This document shows positions 24,155-36,104 of a DNA stretch of 64,000 nucleotides, piece after piece. The stretch covers positions 31,429,968 to 31,493,967 of the forward strand of contig LS997563.1 in assembly GCA_000469685.2 (NCBI GenBank), written 5' to 3'. The stretch is from Haemonchus contortus. Its lineage: Eukaryota; Nematoda; Chromadorea; Rhabditida; Trichostrongylidae. A program made the translations under genes and the position numbers. Positions within the stretch are counted from its first letter, which is position 1, and each line of letters opens with the position of its first letter. The notes beneath the pieces are model-generated. The model did no database searches, was not told where the DNA came from, and worked only from the letters and a program-made list of their open reading frames with translations.

Positions 24155-24642
24155 TCATGCAGGATTAGCGCAACCAACCAAAAAGGGATCTGGAAGAAAC
24201 AAGTAAATCGAAGGAGTATTCGTAAGAGAAACTAGGGTATCAAAAACAGAAAAACGAGAGAACTGGGTGAAAACATCCCCTCACATCACCTAAGTCTGCT
24301 GTGGTTACTGGATAAGGAGCTTTAGCATTACTTTGCAGGTCTATAGCAATCATACCATATGTCGGTTCAACAGATTTATCATAAGATTTCGAGAAAAGTG
24401 GCAATCTGTGAAAGAACCGACCGCTCACAGCATGACCATTTACTTGTAGAGATAAAACGTGTGATGCTGGCATACGAACATTTACGGCAACCTTGGCTAA
24501 TGATGTAGCCTTCTCCGCCCCAGTGATACCACCGTCTCTTTGTTCGATTAAAGACAAACGGGCAGTCTGAGAAACAAGGGAAAACAATCGGCAATTGACT
24601 TTATCGGCAGCAGATTCTGGATAGTAGGCATGATAGTTACGA
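24155..24642 (-). CDS. Unidentified protein, last two exons
   Basis: Exon 24642-24290 follows CGGCTTTAG and reads, in one 117-codon frame, from RNYHAYYPESAADKVNC through AEKATSLAKVAVNVRMPASH to NAKAPYPVTTADL, ending at G|GTGATG. A 100-nt intron with acceptor TTGTTTCTTCCAG leads to a short exon 24189-24155 that keeps frame and adds DPFLVGCANPA before TGA. The exact phase match across the intron and the protein-like composition support a real gene end. No transmembrane segment or known domain was recognised. Upstream exons on the minus strand were not resolved; an in-frame piece ending NLFNYFDG|GTACGT near 25340 is a weak candidate. Confidence 0.45.
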
Positions 24643-24867
24643 CTAAAGCCGATTTATGGCTAGCTGACTGTAAAGGAAGTGAAAACGAGTTGAAGGTAGA
24701 AGTGCGCATCCCAAAAAAATTAAATTTTTGTAAAAAGCCGTGCCTGATAGAGCGGTACTAGTTCGATTCTCTGCAAGTTACTCGAGAAAGACGTTGCAAC
24801 GACAAGGTTATTGCTATCTATAAACCCCTTGAAGACGATTCGTACTTGTTAGAATAATTGACTATGA

Positions 24868-25035
24868 GCACGAGTGGTCAGACTTCTTCACGAAAGCTCT
24901 GAATGAAAGGAAGCTTGTCTCATGCCCCTGGAGCGAGGACGTTACACATTGACTCGCGACAGGGACGGAGTGAGACATTGATGGGAGCCGTGTGAGGAAA
25001 TCGATGAACAGCGGGACAACAGGTGATATAGGTTA
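24868..25035 (+). mobile_element. 5'-truncated RTE copy
   Basis: Reads [13 protein letters not shown] then a decayed, frameshifted version of the C-terminus of the full element, and ends GGGACAACAGGTGATATAGG, matching its 3' tandem tail. 5' truncation is the normal outcome of non-LTR insertion. Pseudogenic. Confidence 0.85.
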
Positions 25036-25574
25036 TGTGCATGAATAACGACATGCCAAAGTCAAGCAGTTCCGAACAGCCAAGCTACTTTGATTTTAGT
25101 TTCTAAAGTTAAAACAGTAGTCTGATTATTTAGTCTGATTATTGATTGATTGTTAGAAAGCGTTAAGGCCAGCCGAATTCGATCCGTCGATGTTGCAACC
25201 GTCAGCAACGACCTACATCGGTGCCAGCTCTCTGTACATAAACTGTTGACGCTGGAACAAGGGCATGATAATGTACATGACCAGTCGCAGAACTAGAAGT
25301 AGTAGAATTTGATGGGATTAAAATAAACTGATAGCAACGGTGTATCACGTACGCCGTCGAAATAGTTGAAGAGGTTTCCTGTGATTCCGAACCCCCTACA
25401 GGAAATCACTGCCGACAATATGAACCAGTTATAACTAGAAATTGTCAATATTTCAAACCAGAGAGAACCTGATTGCCAGGCATCAATCAATCTTTTTGCT
25501 ATGCGTCATACATTTGGTTATGTTAGAAGCACTTGGTAACTCAACTCACTATCTTGGTATACCGTAACACCTAA

Positions 25575-25890
25575 GCGTCATCCGTTAGTGATGGGTATGT
25601 GGCATTACGGGCGCCCGAGGATGCGCGTGGCAAATTGCGATCACGATTTGCGGCAAGAAGTTCGTAATGATTCGAACGACTTCAGCGCCTATCATTTGGT
25701 CCGCATTTCAAGGAGAGTAGATCAGGAGGATCACTTGACCCTAATAAGCTACTACACTTTGAGTTTGTGCCCCGGAAGTTGACGTCAGAGCCGTAGGTAT
25801 CGTCACGAACTGCGCCGCGCAAGTTGGCGCCCGCATCCTCGGACGCACGTAATGCACGTCCCCCGTTAGTGCTCAGTGGTATGGTGTCAG
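25575..25890. mobile_element. Foldback element, family D
   Basis: Arms read CCCGAGGATGCGCGTGGCAA on the left and GCCCGCATCCTCGGACGCAC on the right. The inner part GGCGCCTATCATTnGG...AGAGTAGAT is shared with 33600-33870, 62404-62640 and 62670-62925. Confidence 0.6.
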
Positions 25891-26098
25891 TCGATTTGCA
25901 TACATTACACAAAGTGCTGTTCCTCGAAAACATTAGGGATGCGGTTACTCAAAATAGTTGAATATTTTAAGACGAATTGTAAAGCTTGTTTGTAGCGGAA
26001 GTGAATTTGTTGCCCTTAATGAACCCTATTCCAACCTCTCTACGGCTAAGTGCTTTGAAATGGTTGACAATAGTATTACTACTCTGAAATAGTATTAG

Positions 26099-26263
26099 TA
26101 TGGCAATTTATATCGTGTCGCTTTACTCGAGCTAATTTTCATAAAATCTGATCTTGCAAGCAATCCAGCTGTCAACACTGTTAATAAATCCATGGATGAA
26201 AGCAAAATCGATATCGAACAAGACAGATTCGATATTGGCGATGTTCGTCGAGATTATAAGTGA
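26099..26263 (+). CDS. Possible terminal exon, unidentified
   Basis: After AGTATTAG the frame runs 54 codons (VALLELIFIKSDLASNPAVN ... RFDIGDVRRDYK) to TGA. The hydrophilic, acidic/basic composition and codon pattern look coding, but there is no homology and no partner exon. Could be chance. Confidence 0.2.
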   Translation, partial: YGNLYRVALLELIFIKSDLASNPAVNTVNKSMDESKIDIEQDRFDIGDVRRDYK

Positions 26264-26469
26264 TGTCGACCGCTTTTTTGGTAATCGCGTAAATGCTAGG
26301 ATGAAGAACAGCTGATATTGCTGTCATCAAGTCTGCACGCATCATGATCACCAAGAGAAGTTCTTTGCTTCAAAAAATTGCGCGCATCGGGTGGTCTGTT
26401 GAAGTAAAAATCGAAGAGAGGTACTTAAAGTCGGTTCGAATTAGCGTTTACAGCTTGCGATTATTGCTT

Positions 26470-26976
26470 AAAGGCACAGTTCATGTTAATTTTGAGGTAC
26501 CCTTTTTAGGTTGGAAAGCGGAAGTGTTGATGTAGAAGAGTACATCTGTGGCGAAGGGAGCGAGAGAAACCACCCCTTTCAAGGCTTCCGGAAAGTAGTT
26601 GAAGTGGAGGTTGTACGAGATTACCGTGACGGTAAGGCATGTAAGATGTGTTTGACGAAATTTAACTTGCTCTCATTGCTTAAAGAGATGACTACATCAA
26701 GCCAAAATTGTCCGGAATGCCTTTCACTGTCGCCATGGATTATGACATGTTGTTTGAACTTCCTAAATGGAAGTCTCTCGAGATAACGCAGCCCCTACAG
26801 AGTCTTTGAAACTCGTCCACTATGAGTGGCAGCCACACGATACAATCTCTACCCCCTTATTGTGCCCTATCCAGGAGTTTTCATCCTTATAGCGGCAGGC
26901 ATGGCATAAAGGGAGCCCTTGAATTTATGCTATCGGGAAATCTCAGAAATCATTTAAATCTTGAACTGCGCCTTTA
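26470..26976. mobile_element. MITE family A, short-class copy (~507 bp)
   Basis: Left AAAGGCACAGTTCATGTTAA, right AATCTTGAACTGCGCCTTTA. The interior is closely related along its whole length to 35410-35951, including TGGAGGTTGTACGAGAT and TATGACATGTTGTTTGAACT. Confidence 0.8.
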
Positions 26977-29230
26977 ATTCTCGTAGTTCCTCAATTCTTC
27001 TTGATCGCATCCGTTCTGAAATATGTATCACATCTATGTATGTTGCGCTCAAATTTGTAGCGAGGTATTGAAAGCATATGTAGGCTATACAATACGATGG
27101 CCAGTTAATGTACACGGCAATGCTGTTATCCTCTCAGACGAACCTGCTGCAAAATGATCGTTGGAAGGCTTAGTTTGTCCCATCTGTTATTACAGGGATC
27201 GATCCAAGGAGTATGCGTGGAACAGGCTGCGCCACCTACCATTGCACCACCGTCTCTGTCCGGCCTTTACCTTTAATGCACTATGATAATAAAACACCTC
27301 TATTCAATAGTATTTTATAGTACTAGATACTATGAATGAACACTAACTGAACTAACACTAAAAAGCTGCATTTGATTTCGATCACGACTTCGTGTAACGC
27401 GGCTTAACGAAGATACTCGCGCTTCCTGCTGTCCAGTTCCGCCTGCTAATTAACCTGAGATTCTTCCACCCGTCTCTTAAATCACATCATCTCCAAAGCT
27501 GTGATCTTCTCAGAAAAACTTAATTCTCAGTGAAAGGAGATCCATGCGAAAGTAGAGCGACGCACGTTTGATAGAACTGTTATGGGCTACAAGCAAAAGA
27601 TTAGAAATGAAAATGGCGGGAGAACTGTGAGATACTCGAAGCAGTGCTTGGAAGGAGTCCACTGTAGAAAAAAGCCTCTGTCATTCCCATCACGGCCAAG
27701 AATTGGGAGAATGACTTCGGTGAGGGACTACATGAGTCAATTTCCACGGAAACACAAACAATTTGAAATACTGGGTTGAATACATCGACTTTTGTTAGAG
27801 AGAGAAAAATTTCTGACACATTCATTGCCCACATTCACTGTATTCAGAGACTCGTGAAAGTTCATGACTGCGGTATTCGGCTCTCTATGAACAGCTCATT
27901 ATGCTGCCAGGTCAGCGTGACCGTATTTGAACTTTTTCGATATGCTAGGTAACTTAGAGATAAGCTTGATCGTTGAAACAAAATGGAAATCAGTTAACCG
28001 TGCAGAAAACGAAACTGGCAGTGTACCAAGTCCCTACAAAAATCATTTATCTGTTACCTATGTTTATGTACAACGAAACATAACTTTTCACAACCTCAGC
28101 TACAGCGTAAGTCCGAAAAATGCTAGGGTGGAAATGAACGGAGCACATTAAAAATGGGTAACCATCCAAAACCTCGGCTCAAAAATATGATATAGAAATT
28201 ATAGGTAACAATCAAATAATTGATCAACGACATAGGAATGGTGAGCTCATCACGATTGCCCGAGTGCTGGTATTGAATAGTATGTTTATCTGCGTACAAA
28301 TAAATAAAATAAAAATAAAATTGGTGAAAGGAGAGATTAGCTTCCAGGCATGACCGGCTATCCTTGAAGAGCTTCATATCGACTTTGCATTTGGTGAAGA
28401 CGGAATGGGACCAGTACTGGTTTCAGATAAACATCATCGCTTCGACGTCGAGTAATATCGAGATTAAAGAGACAACAGTTTCTGGGATTATTATTGGAAC
28501 AAGTGTTTAATGACTTTTCTGCGCAGCCATTGTGGCAGTACAGGGGTCCACTCTAGGATCCACATGCTTAGGCTGAAGATGAAAGTAGGGATTCAAGTCA
28601 TGATGCTTCCATTTACTCGGAATGATGATGGTGAAAACGATCTCTTATCTCACCTTTGCCCATGCAGACTGGGTAGACATTGACGTGACTGCTCTACCAC
28701 GGGTCGCATTTTACCTCGCTGGATACATTGAATTCATTTCCTTACTTGGTCAGACAAAATAGTAATATTCGGCTGATCCGCATATTTTTTTCTGAGAACT
28801 AATAGCATATTTCTTTCGAAACAGAAATTTCGAGAGGGAATGTCACCATCAACTTCACTAAGTGCTGTAATGCACGTGGTGACGCATCATCTTATAATCA
28901 TAGAGTTTCGATGCATTGTTCTAGTTTTTAACTAGTATCACTCCCTGATGATTCATTTTTCCCTTTGTTGGGTCTATTGACGCAGCCCCTTTTGCATAAT
29001 TGAACAACCTGATTAGTCAACCTAGGGGTGTGATACTTACTAATGATGCTTGTTCAATGATGACATAGCTATCACAACGGGTCGCGTCTCACCGTTCTCC
29101 TACGATACGAAACATATTCAAGAACCAAGACCACAGGTAGATACCAAAGAATTTGGAAGTTAAGTGGCATATCTTCCGTGAGTCCTTTGTCGGCCTTCAC
29201 TGAATGCTACCATCTTTCCTAACTTGCTGT
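26977..29230. other. No gene recognised
   Basis: AT-rich with short frames only; none with convincing splice context. Confidence 0.45.
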
Positions 29231-29239
29231 CTGCGACCC

Positions 29240-29520
29240 AGCCGAAATGTCAAGACCACCAACGATCAGGCGAAAGGCGCAACGGTTCCAGGGGATTTTG
29301 CCTTTCACCGATTCTAATCAACTTTCGCCAGTTTTATCACTTTCTGTCACCCACAATCAGTGTTTCCACCCTGCCGCCTGTATCCCTTTCAAACTTGAAT
29401 ATTTCAGGTCCAAGGAAACAGGACCCAGGAGTTTCCGGTCAAACACATACACACATGCGCATACACCTTCACATCTAAACACACGGACACACTAACACCC
29501 ACACATAGCAGTAGTAGGAG
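29240..29520. repeat. CA-microsatellite-linked repeat, family H
   Basis: Contains TTCAGGTCCAAGGAAACAGG, GGAGTTTCCGGTCAAACACA and a CA-rich tract. The inverted relative at 56860-57000 has the same order: TG tract, CCGGAAACTC, CTCCTGTCCCCGTGGACCTAA, TTCAAACTTG. Confidence 0.55.
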
Positions 29521-29687
29521 TTGTGGATAACCCGTTTCTAAATCTGGTATCCGTAATATGGGAAATAAATTCGCAGCTAGAAATGGCGTGGTACTCCCTT
29601 TTTTTCCCTTTATGATTATTGAGGCGTGAAATGATGGCACCAAAAATAAATGTTGGACATTAAAACAACATGATAACAATCCCCTTG

Positions 29688-29741
29688 TATTTGGTTGTAA
29701 TTCCAAAATCTCTCTTATATTTGGTTGTAATTCCAAAATCA
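29688..29741 (+). repeat. Two tandem copies of a ~28-bp unit
   Basis: ATTTGGTTGTAATTCCAAAA occurs twice in direct succession. The unit itself is short and AT-rich. Confidence 0.7.
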
Positions 29742-30657
29742 TGAGCTGTCTGAGGTCGTTCAGCCCTTTGTAGAGATATTGGCGCCTTCATTATCCACTC
29801 AAAACGGTAATAGATTCGTGTGCACCCCTTTTCCACTACCTCATGAGAGCTGTAGAGGCTTATCAATACGCAAATCAGTGCTCTTATCCTGCATGCAAAA
29901 AAGATACGATCAGGGTAATTCCGGTTAGCCTCATTAAGCTTTGATACAGAATTCAATCCTCAGGCTCCATAGACGAATGATAGCGTGCTTACTCTGCATT
30001 ACCCCATTTCGGTTTGGTTTTTTCAACTTTAATGTAATTGAAATGAAACACATTCATAAACTCTCGTCATGGCTGAAGGAGAATCGATTTTCGGTATAGA
30101 CCTGCCACAGTCGTAAAAGTTTTTGTGTTTGTGGGGCATTTAATGTAATTTTGAGAACACTTGTGGAATTACAATGGCAGAATTCCCTCTGCACGTTCTC
30201 GACCAGTTTCCGGCTAGTTTGGACAGATTTCCTACACAAAATGAACACTTCAACAGTGAAATGGTTCTGAGAAAATAGAGGAAACCGCGTCCATCTTCCC
30301 GGAACCAGTCATCATGCGTGAAACTATTATACATATTTGCCTCTTCCCACCATAGCCTACATCAATGCAAACGTGGACGGATTGCAGGGAAAGGCAAGAA
30401 GGTCAAGCTAACTCGCCTAACGTAGCTTAAACTAAATATATGAAAATCAAGAGGCTATTTCGAACGAATGAGCATCTCCTTTCTCGGCTTTTAGCCTATA
30501 CCATTATAATTCGTTGTCAGAGTTGATGTTCAAAACAGCCAAACACAGAGCTATGACCACTAGTCAGCAAGATCACCTCCAGTTAACCATGAGAGGTAGT
30601 GACTGACAACTTGGTACAATGGCCACCACTCATTCAATATGTGGTCTTATCATATAT

Positions 30658-30935
30658 CAAGGGCGGAGGTGGTGCAGTGACGAGTGGCCACTATATCAAC
30701 GCACAGTCATTGGTTCGAATCCCGGATCGATGCCCGCCCAGGCCAACCAGGCCTTTCATTCCTCGGTCGGTTGAATGGTACCAGACTCGTCTGGGAGGAT
30801 AAAAGCACTGAAAACAACATTGGCAGGCTACCGCATGTCATTGTGATTGTGTAGACCACATGCTCATTCCATGCGATTCTGAATACATGTCGAAGGTGGG
30901 GAGGGGGATTGACTAACGCCGAAACTCCATCCTTT
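30658..30935 (+). mobile_element. tRNA-derived SINE (family E)
   Basis: The head begins GGGCGGAGGTGGTGCAGTGA (A-box-like) and has a consensus B box GGTTCGAATCC. The 5' GGGCGG and 3' CCGCCC can pair like an acceptor stem. The non-tRNA tail shares TGGTACCAGACTCGTCTGGG with 42301-42320. Confidence 0.75.
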
Positions 30936-32113
30936 GTCCTTTATAATATGAAGAACCGGATACAATTGAATTGTGCTACCTAGTTCTATCAGAAATATCC
31001 ATCTAACAATATGTAGCTGAAATGCGGACAGGTTAAGGATGTCCATGTAGCTGGTGAAGGTACCGTATTCTTCCATGTGGCCAATGTTATACGTTAAAAG
31101 CATTCACTGTCTGCAAATTCTATCTTTTTACTTTACAAATGGACGTGTGTCCATTGTATAAGGACTTGCAAAGTCAATAAGCGTTACAAGAAAGAATGCA
31201 CGAAGCAAAATAGAAAATTGAAGCTCGTTAGGCGGGGCAAATAGTTCCATTACCACACATGTATTGCAAAGTAATGAGGATTGAAAAACCGATTGAGCTA
31301 GAGTTATGATGCGACAGCGTTTTATCTGAAAACTCGTTTGAATTCTTTTGAATTGAATCGAATTCGCCTGAATTCCTTTTTGAATTCTTACACTCAACAG
31401 TTCAATAGTTCTGTTTCTTTTAAAAATGTTTGGCAAGGAGCTCAAATAGATGTACCAAGAAAACTGAGAAGTCTCATGTTTTGTCGTTAATCGCAAGCTC
31501 AAGAAAGTTGTCGGAAGTCAATGATAGACTCAGGTTTGGTTAGCCTTTCTCCGACGACTGCTAAATTTCGTCTATGAGATTTGCAGTGTCCGAAATCGAG
31601 AGTACGCACGTTCCGGATCTGATTAGCGAAAAACTGCTGGGTACTCATAGAGGTTGATAGACGAAACGAATTTTTCAGAAACAAGCAAATTGTCTGGGAA
31701 CAAATGTCAGGACAAAGTGCTGGCCAGATTTATCACGTTCCTTTTTATGTTGGGAAGGAGACCAGATTGGACGCTGAATGCAACGCTTGTTCGGTTCACC
31801 TCGGGTCCAACAGCCTGCCACTGAGAACTTGAACCGTGAAGGTGTGACCAAACTAGCCTCGTTTTGAAAAATAATCTTTAATTTCAAAATTGGAAACAAC
31901 GAGCGGAAACGAGTACGACACACACAACAGCAATGGGCGGAACAAAGAAGGAACTAGCTTTGTTGTGACTGAGACAGTTTACGATCAACCACGACACTTT
32001 AGACCGTGACGTGGGAAAGAACCGATCAGGAGGAGACAGTTCTCGGAAATTATGAAGTGGCAGAGGCGATCAGCGATACCCGTTCGGGTGTAACGAACGC
32101 GCATACGGACACG
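30936..32113. other. No gene recognised; GAATTC-rich patch
   Basis: 31336-31392 is a run of GAATT(C) words. No supported exon. Confidence 0.45.
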
Positions 32114-32619
32114 CTATATCACTGATACACACGCACTAACTGAGAGCGAAACACCTACGCCAATTGCAAACCGCACACCGAGACGAGAAGGGAGAAACCG
32201 GCCGGCAGTGGAGAGGTTGAATGGGACGGCGGTAAAGGGATGATATGACAGCAAGGAATTCTCCAGAGTTCTGTCGTATCGCATCACACATAGCGCTAGA
32301 TACCGCCTTGCAGGACAGCTGAAAATAAGTAGTTTCTTCAGGGAGGATTGTATGATCGTAACATCGCATTCGTTCGTAGTATTCAGAAAGGCTGTGCTTT
32401 TGTATCGTAGGCCGAAAGCCCTTGCTGTGCATATCTGCCATGGATTCAATGAGGGACACGGGAGTGGTTGAAGCTTATCCTAGACGGGGCTGCAGTGCCT
32501 TGAAATGCTTCTCACTTGAAGAAATCTCGCTCGATTGGAACACGGGATGGCTGTGCATTTTTATCAAATTGTTGACTGATCGCTCTATCTTCCTGGTGGC
32601 GTTCAACGATTTTAGCCAT
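32114..32619 (-). CDS. Possible two-exon gene encoding ~102 aa, unidentified
   Basis: ATG at 32619 (MAKIVERHQEDRAISQQFDK) runs to AA|GTGAGA at 32516. A 197-nt intron ends in the consensus ATTTTCAG, and the frame resumes at 32318 (CPARRYLALCVMRYDRTLEN) to TAG at 32114. The two parts total 309 nt, an exact multiple of three. The intron itself contains another long open frame (SLIESMADMHSKGFRPTIQ) and a third frame reads through with a single TAA, so the choice is ambiguous. No domain recognised; degraded transposon sequence is an alternative. Confidence 0.28.
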
Positions 32620-32639
32620 CCATGAAGCCAGAGACAATG

Positions 32640-33500
32640 TCGGCAAAGGCGTTTTTAACAATACGAATTATTTAGTTTGCCTTTGCCAACGAAGTTATTT
32701 CGCTCAAAAAAAAAAAAGACAAATGATAGGACCTTTTTCTGTCTTCTTCACCGGTCGTAAAAGGTTTAACTTCGCTAACAACGTGTAAACAAAATAAGAG
32801 GCAAAACTTCACACTTGCTCGACCTTGGGCAAGGGCAGCATACAATTGTGAAGACCAAACTCTAATTTCCTCTCATTCGAACAAGACGTCCAATACGGGG
32901 TTCACTTCAAAAAGGAACAATCGTTATTGAGCGCTACCTTTTCTTTAACCTACCCCTACACCATCACTCACCACAGTTTAACTACCTTGGAGCGCCTGAT
33001 CCATTATGGTTCTTGCTTGCGTTCCTTTCATTTCTATTGATGGCAGTAATCACCATGAATTGCATCATAGTGCATCTAAGAGAGATAGGTGAATGAAAAA
33101 AAGCTTTTTTTTCTATTCGCAGTCGTGATTTATTTTGATGCAGTCTTCGTGGGAGTCATACGTCAGTTGCTGTAGATTACAGATATGGGAAAAGTGAAAA
33201 TTACTGTCATTCTGAGAAATGGCGGTGGAATATCGAGCACGAGTAATCACGTATCACTTTGATGCATCACGCTCTCTTATATATGGTGGTACCTGATCAT
33301 TATTACGTAAGCAGCAGCACGCCTTCCTCGATTTTGCATTGACACGGTTCTGATTATGTTTGTAGAGGAGCAAAACAATCGAATCATTGCATGGGGAATA
33401 TGTCTTACAGTTCGCCATACTGATTACCGCCCATTACTTAAATCACTCCTCATCACAGGAAAGGTACAAAAGGTGAAAGTAGTTAGGAAAAATGACATTC
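32640..33500. other. No gene recognised
   Basis: AT-rich, with no supported exon. Confidence 0.5.
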
Positions 33501-33502
33501 TT

Positions 33503-34104
33503 GGAGGCACAGTTCACGTCAGAATTGTTGCTGAAATTCTTAGCCGACGTACGCACCTAAGGCGGACGAGTAATTGAGGTGGAAAGCTTCAGAAGTTGCA
33601 TCATTCCCACCGGGACCACACGTTGCACACAGGCAGCGTACAAGGTGTGATCAAATTGCGCGGCGGAATTCGCGATGATTCGAACAACTCTGGCGTCTAT
33701 CACTATGGCACAAACTTGAAGTAGAGTACTTTAGTAGGGTCGGACAATCCCAGTAACCTACTTTACTTCAAATTTGGGCCCAAATAATAAACGTTGCAGT
33801 CGTCCAAATCGCACCGAATTTCGCCGGCGAGCATCCAGAATCGCACGAATCGCAACACACCCCAGCCAGCTGTATGCAATGGCGCAGACAATCGAACAGC
33901 TCGTCCAAATATCACTTCATGCGTTTTCTGTTGTCACATTATCATCCAAACCCTAACTTCACTTCTTTTTAGAGCCTTATATTTCTCTAAATACGCCAAT
34001 TTCCGCGTTTTCTTCGCCACTTTTGGACTATTATGGACTATCACTTTTATTACTCGTCTAAAGCTAGGTTCACCAAAATTACGAACTTTTCAAATTTGCC
34101 TTTA
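33503..34104. mobile_element. MITE family A copy carrying a family D foldback
   Basis: Left GAGGCACAGTTCACGTCAGA; right CCAAAATTACGAACTTTTCA then TTTGCCTTTAA. The middle (33600-33870) matches family D foldbacks (AACTCTGGCGTCTATCACTA, AAACTTGAAGTAGAGTA and its inverted partner TACTTTACTTCAAATTTGGG), so one transposon appears nested in another. Confidence 0.6.
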
Positions 34105-34179
34105 ATCATTCTAAGATCTATTAAGATAACGACTGAGAGAGATCTTCCTACTTGAAAGTATAAAACCTATTTCTTGGAC

Positions 34180-34852
34180 TTCTTATCAGGATTATCCAGT
34201 GGTAGAACACCCAAAGGATAACAGAAATGACGATGTCGGGCCCAAATACTCAAGGGCTAGGGCATAATATAGGAGCCCCATCACCGGATCGTTCGGAGGC
34301 CTGATGTTGTGTCAGACGAGTATCGAAGCGATAAAGATTGCGATATTCGCACCAGGACCCACACTCACATTATGCAATCAGCTGATCTCGGAGTGGTGTG
34401 GTGATGCTTCACTCTTATTTTGTTACTATCTGCTATCTAATTTGCTGCTGCGGTCCTTTATCTAGTTTTTCACCTCAAGATAATGAAAAAATTGAGCTCT
34501 TTTTGCTTTTATGGCGTTTTTGTTAACTTATGCCTTTGTGTGGATGAATTTTGAAGGACATTTTTGCTCACGGTGACCATGATTATTCGATATTCGCACC
34601 ATGACCCATACGTATACAATGACACACATCGTATAGCTCGCCCAATTACCCCCTCCACTTAATTTTTCTGGTCTTGTTGTCGTCCAGCCCCTTTTTTACG
34701 ATTTTCTGGAGGCCTTCAATTATACCATATTTGGAATACCGACCCGCGCGCTTTCTTCTCCCCCCGCACTATTCTCTGTTCTCTCTTTTTCTCTTTCATT
34801 TTTCGTCATTATCTGAGTAACCTAAAATAATCATGTACTACAGGCCTTTAAT
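34180..34852. mobile_element. MITE family A, diverged copy
   Basis: Shares GATAAAGATTGCGATATTCG, CACACATCGTATAGCTCGCC and TTTTCTGGTCTTGTTGTCGT with 3290-3610. The right end is eroded (ATAATCATGTACTACAGGCC). The left end was not placed. Confidence 0.5.
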
Positions 34853-35409
34853 ATGACTACAAGTATATTTCCAGCACTCATAAAAATAGAATTACTTTAG
34901 TTTGGTATTGGACACGTGCACAAGATAATGTGGCGAAAGTCCACAGAAATGAGTTTCGGTCAAAAAGAAAAAAATATGTAAGCCAATGGCTTCAAGACCG
35001 TTGACTTACAATTAGTCACTTTGCACCGGTCCTTTCCCGGTCGACAAAAAATTCAGTGAAAACTTGTAACAAATAGGTTGATCCACTGTATTGCTTGATA
35101 ATGTCATCAGAACTTAGTTGACGCGTTTGCCTTCGCTCACTTGCTTTCCTTCGGACTGGAGTTAAATCGGCAGCAAATAATGACGATTGAAATAATAGGC
35201 TTTGGAAACGTTACGAGATATTAATTTGAAAAATCTGTTGAATGATTACAGATTATTTAGCTGGTTTCCCTTGATTTCTAACAGGTTACTCTACGTAGGG
35301 TTAAAAGCTTTTTCACCAAGCAAAGGTTGAAGGCTTTTTTAGATTTTAGCAAGCGAAGGATACGTTATCATCAGGAAGGATTACGCCACTTTTGACTTCG
35401 CATGCGTTT

Positions 35410-35951
35410 AAAAGCACAGTTCACGATGACTTTGAGGAACCTTTTTAGGTTCCAAAGGCGAGAGTGTTCATATAGAGGAGTACATCGGTGGCGAAGAAAG
35501 CGGAAAACCCGCCTGCATAGAGTAGGCGGGTTTCCGAGTTTTGAAGTTTTTGAGAGTTTTTAAAAGTAGTGGAAGTGGAGGCTGTACGAGATCACCGTGA
35601 CGGAATGGCATTTATGGGGTGTTTGGACGAGATTAGCTTGTTCCCATTGCGTAAGGAGATAACCACATCTAGCCGGAATTGTCCGAAACTGCTTTTCACT
35701 ATTGCCATGAGTTATGACAAGTTGTTTGAACTCCCTACATGGGAGTCTCTTGAGATAGTGCAGCCTCTGCAAAGCCGTTGAAACTCGTACGCCGTGTTTG
35801 TGGCATTCACAATGTAATCTCTGGCCCCTTTTTGCGCCATATCCAGAACGTATTTCAGCCTTATAACGGCAGGTATGGTAGGTAAGGGGAAGCCTCGAAT
35901 TTGCACTATAAAGTAATCCCAGAAACCATTTTTATCGTGGGCTGTGCCTTT
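35410..35951. mobile_element. MITE family A, short-class copy with an internal 12-bp-arm hairpin
   Basis: Left AAAAGCACAGTTCACGATGA, right TTTTTATCGTGGGCTGTGCC. Related throughout to 26470-26976. At about 35503-35536 it carries GGAAAACCCGCC ... GGCGGGTTTCC, a hairpin absent from the sister copy. Confidence 0.75.
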
Positions 35952-36104
35952 GACGTAGCTCTTCGCGAATGGGAATTAACTCCTTGTATCGCAACGATTG
36001 GTTCTGCAATAAGGCTGATGGTGGTTCAACAGCTTTGGGTTAATTGAAGCATAACGATCATCACAACATGTGACACCACCATAATATGTCCTCATCTCCT
36101 ACTT

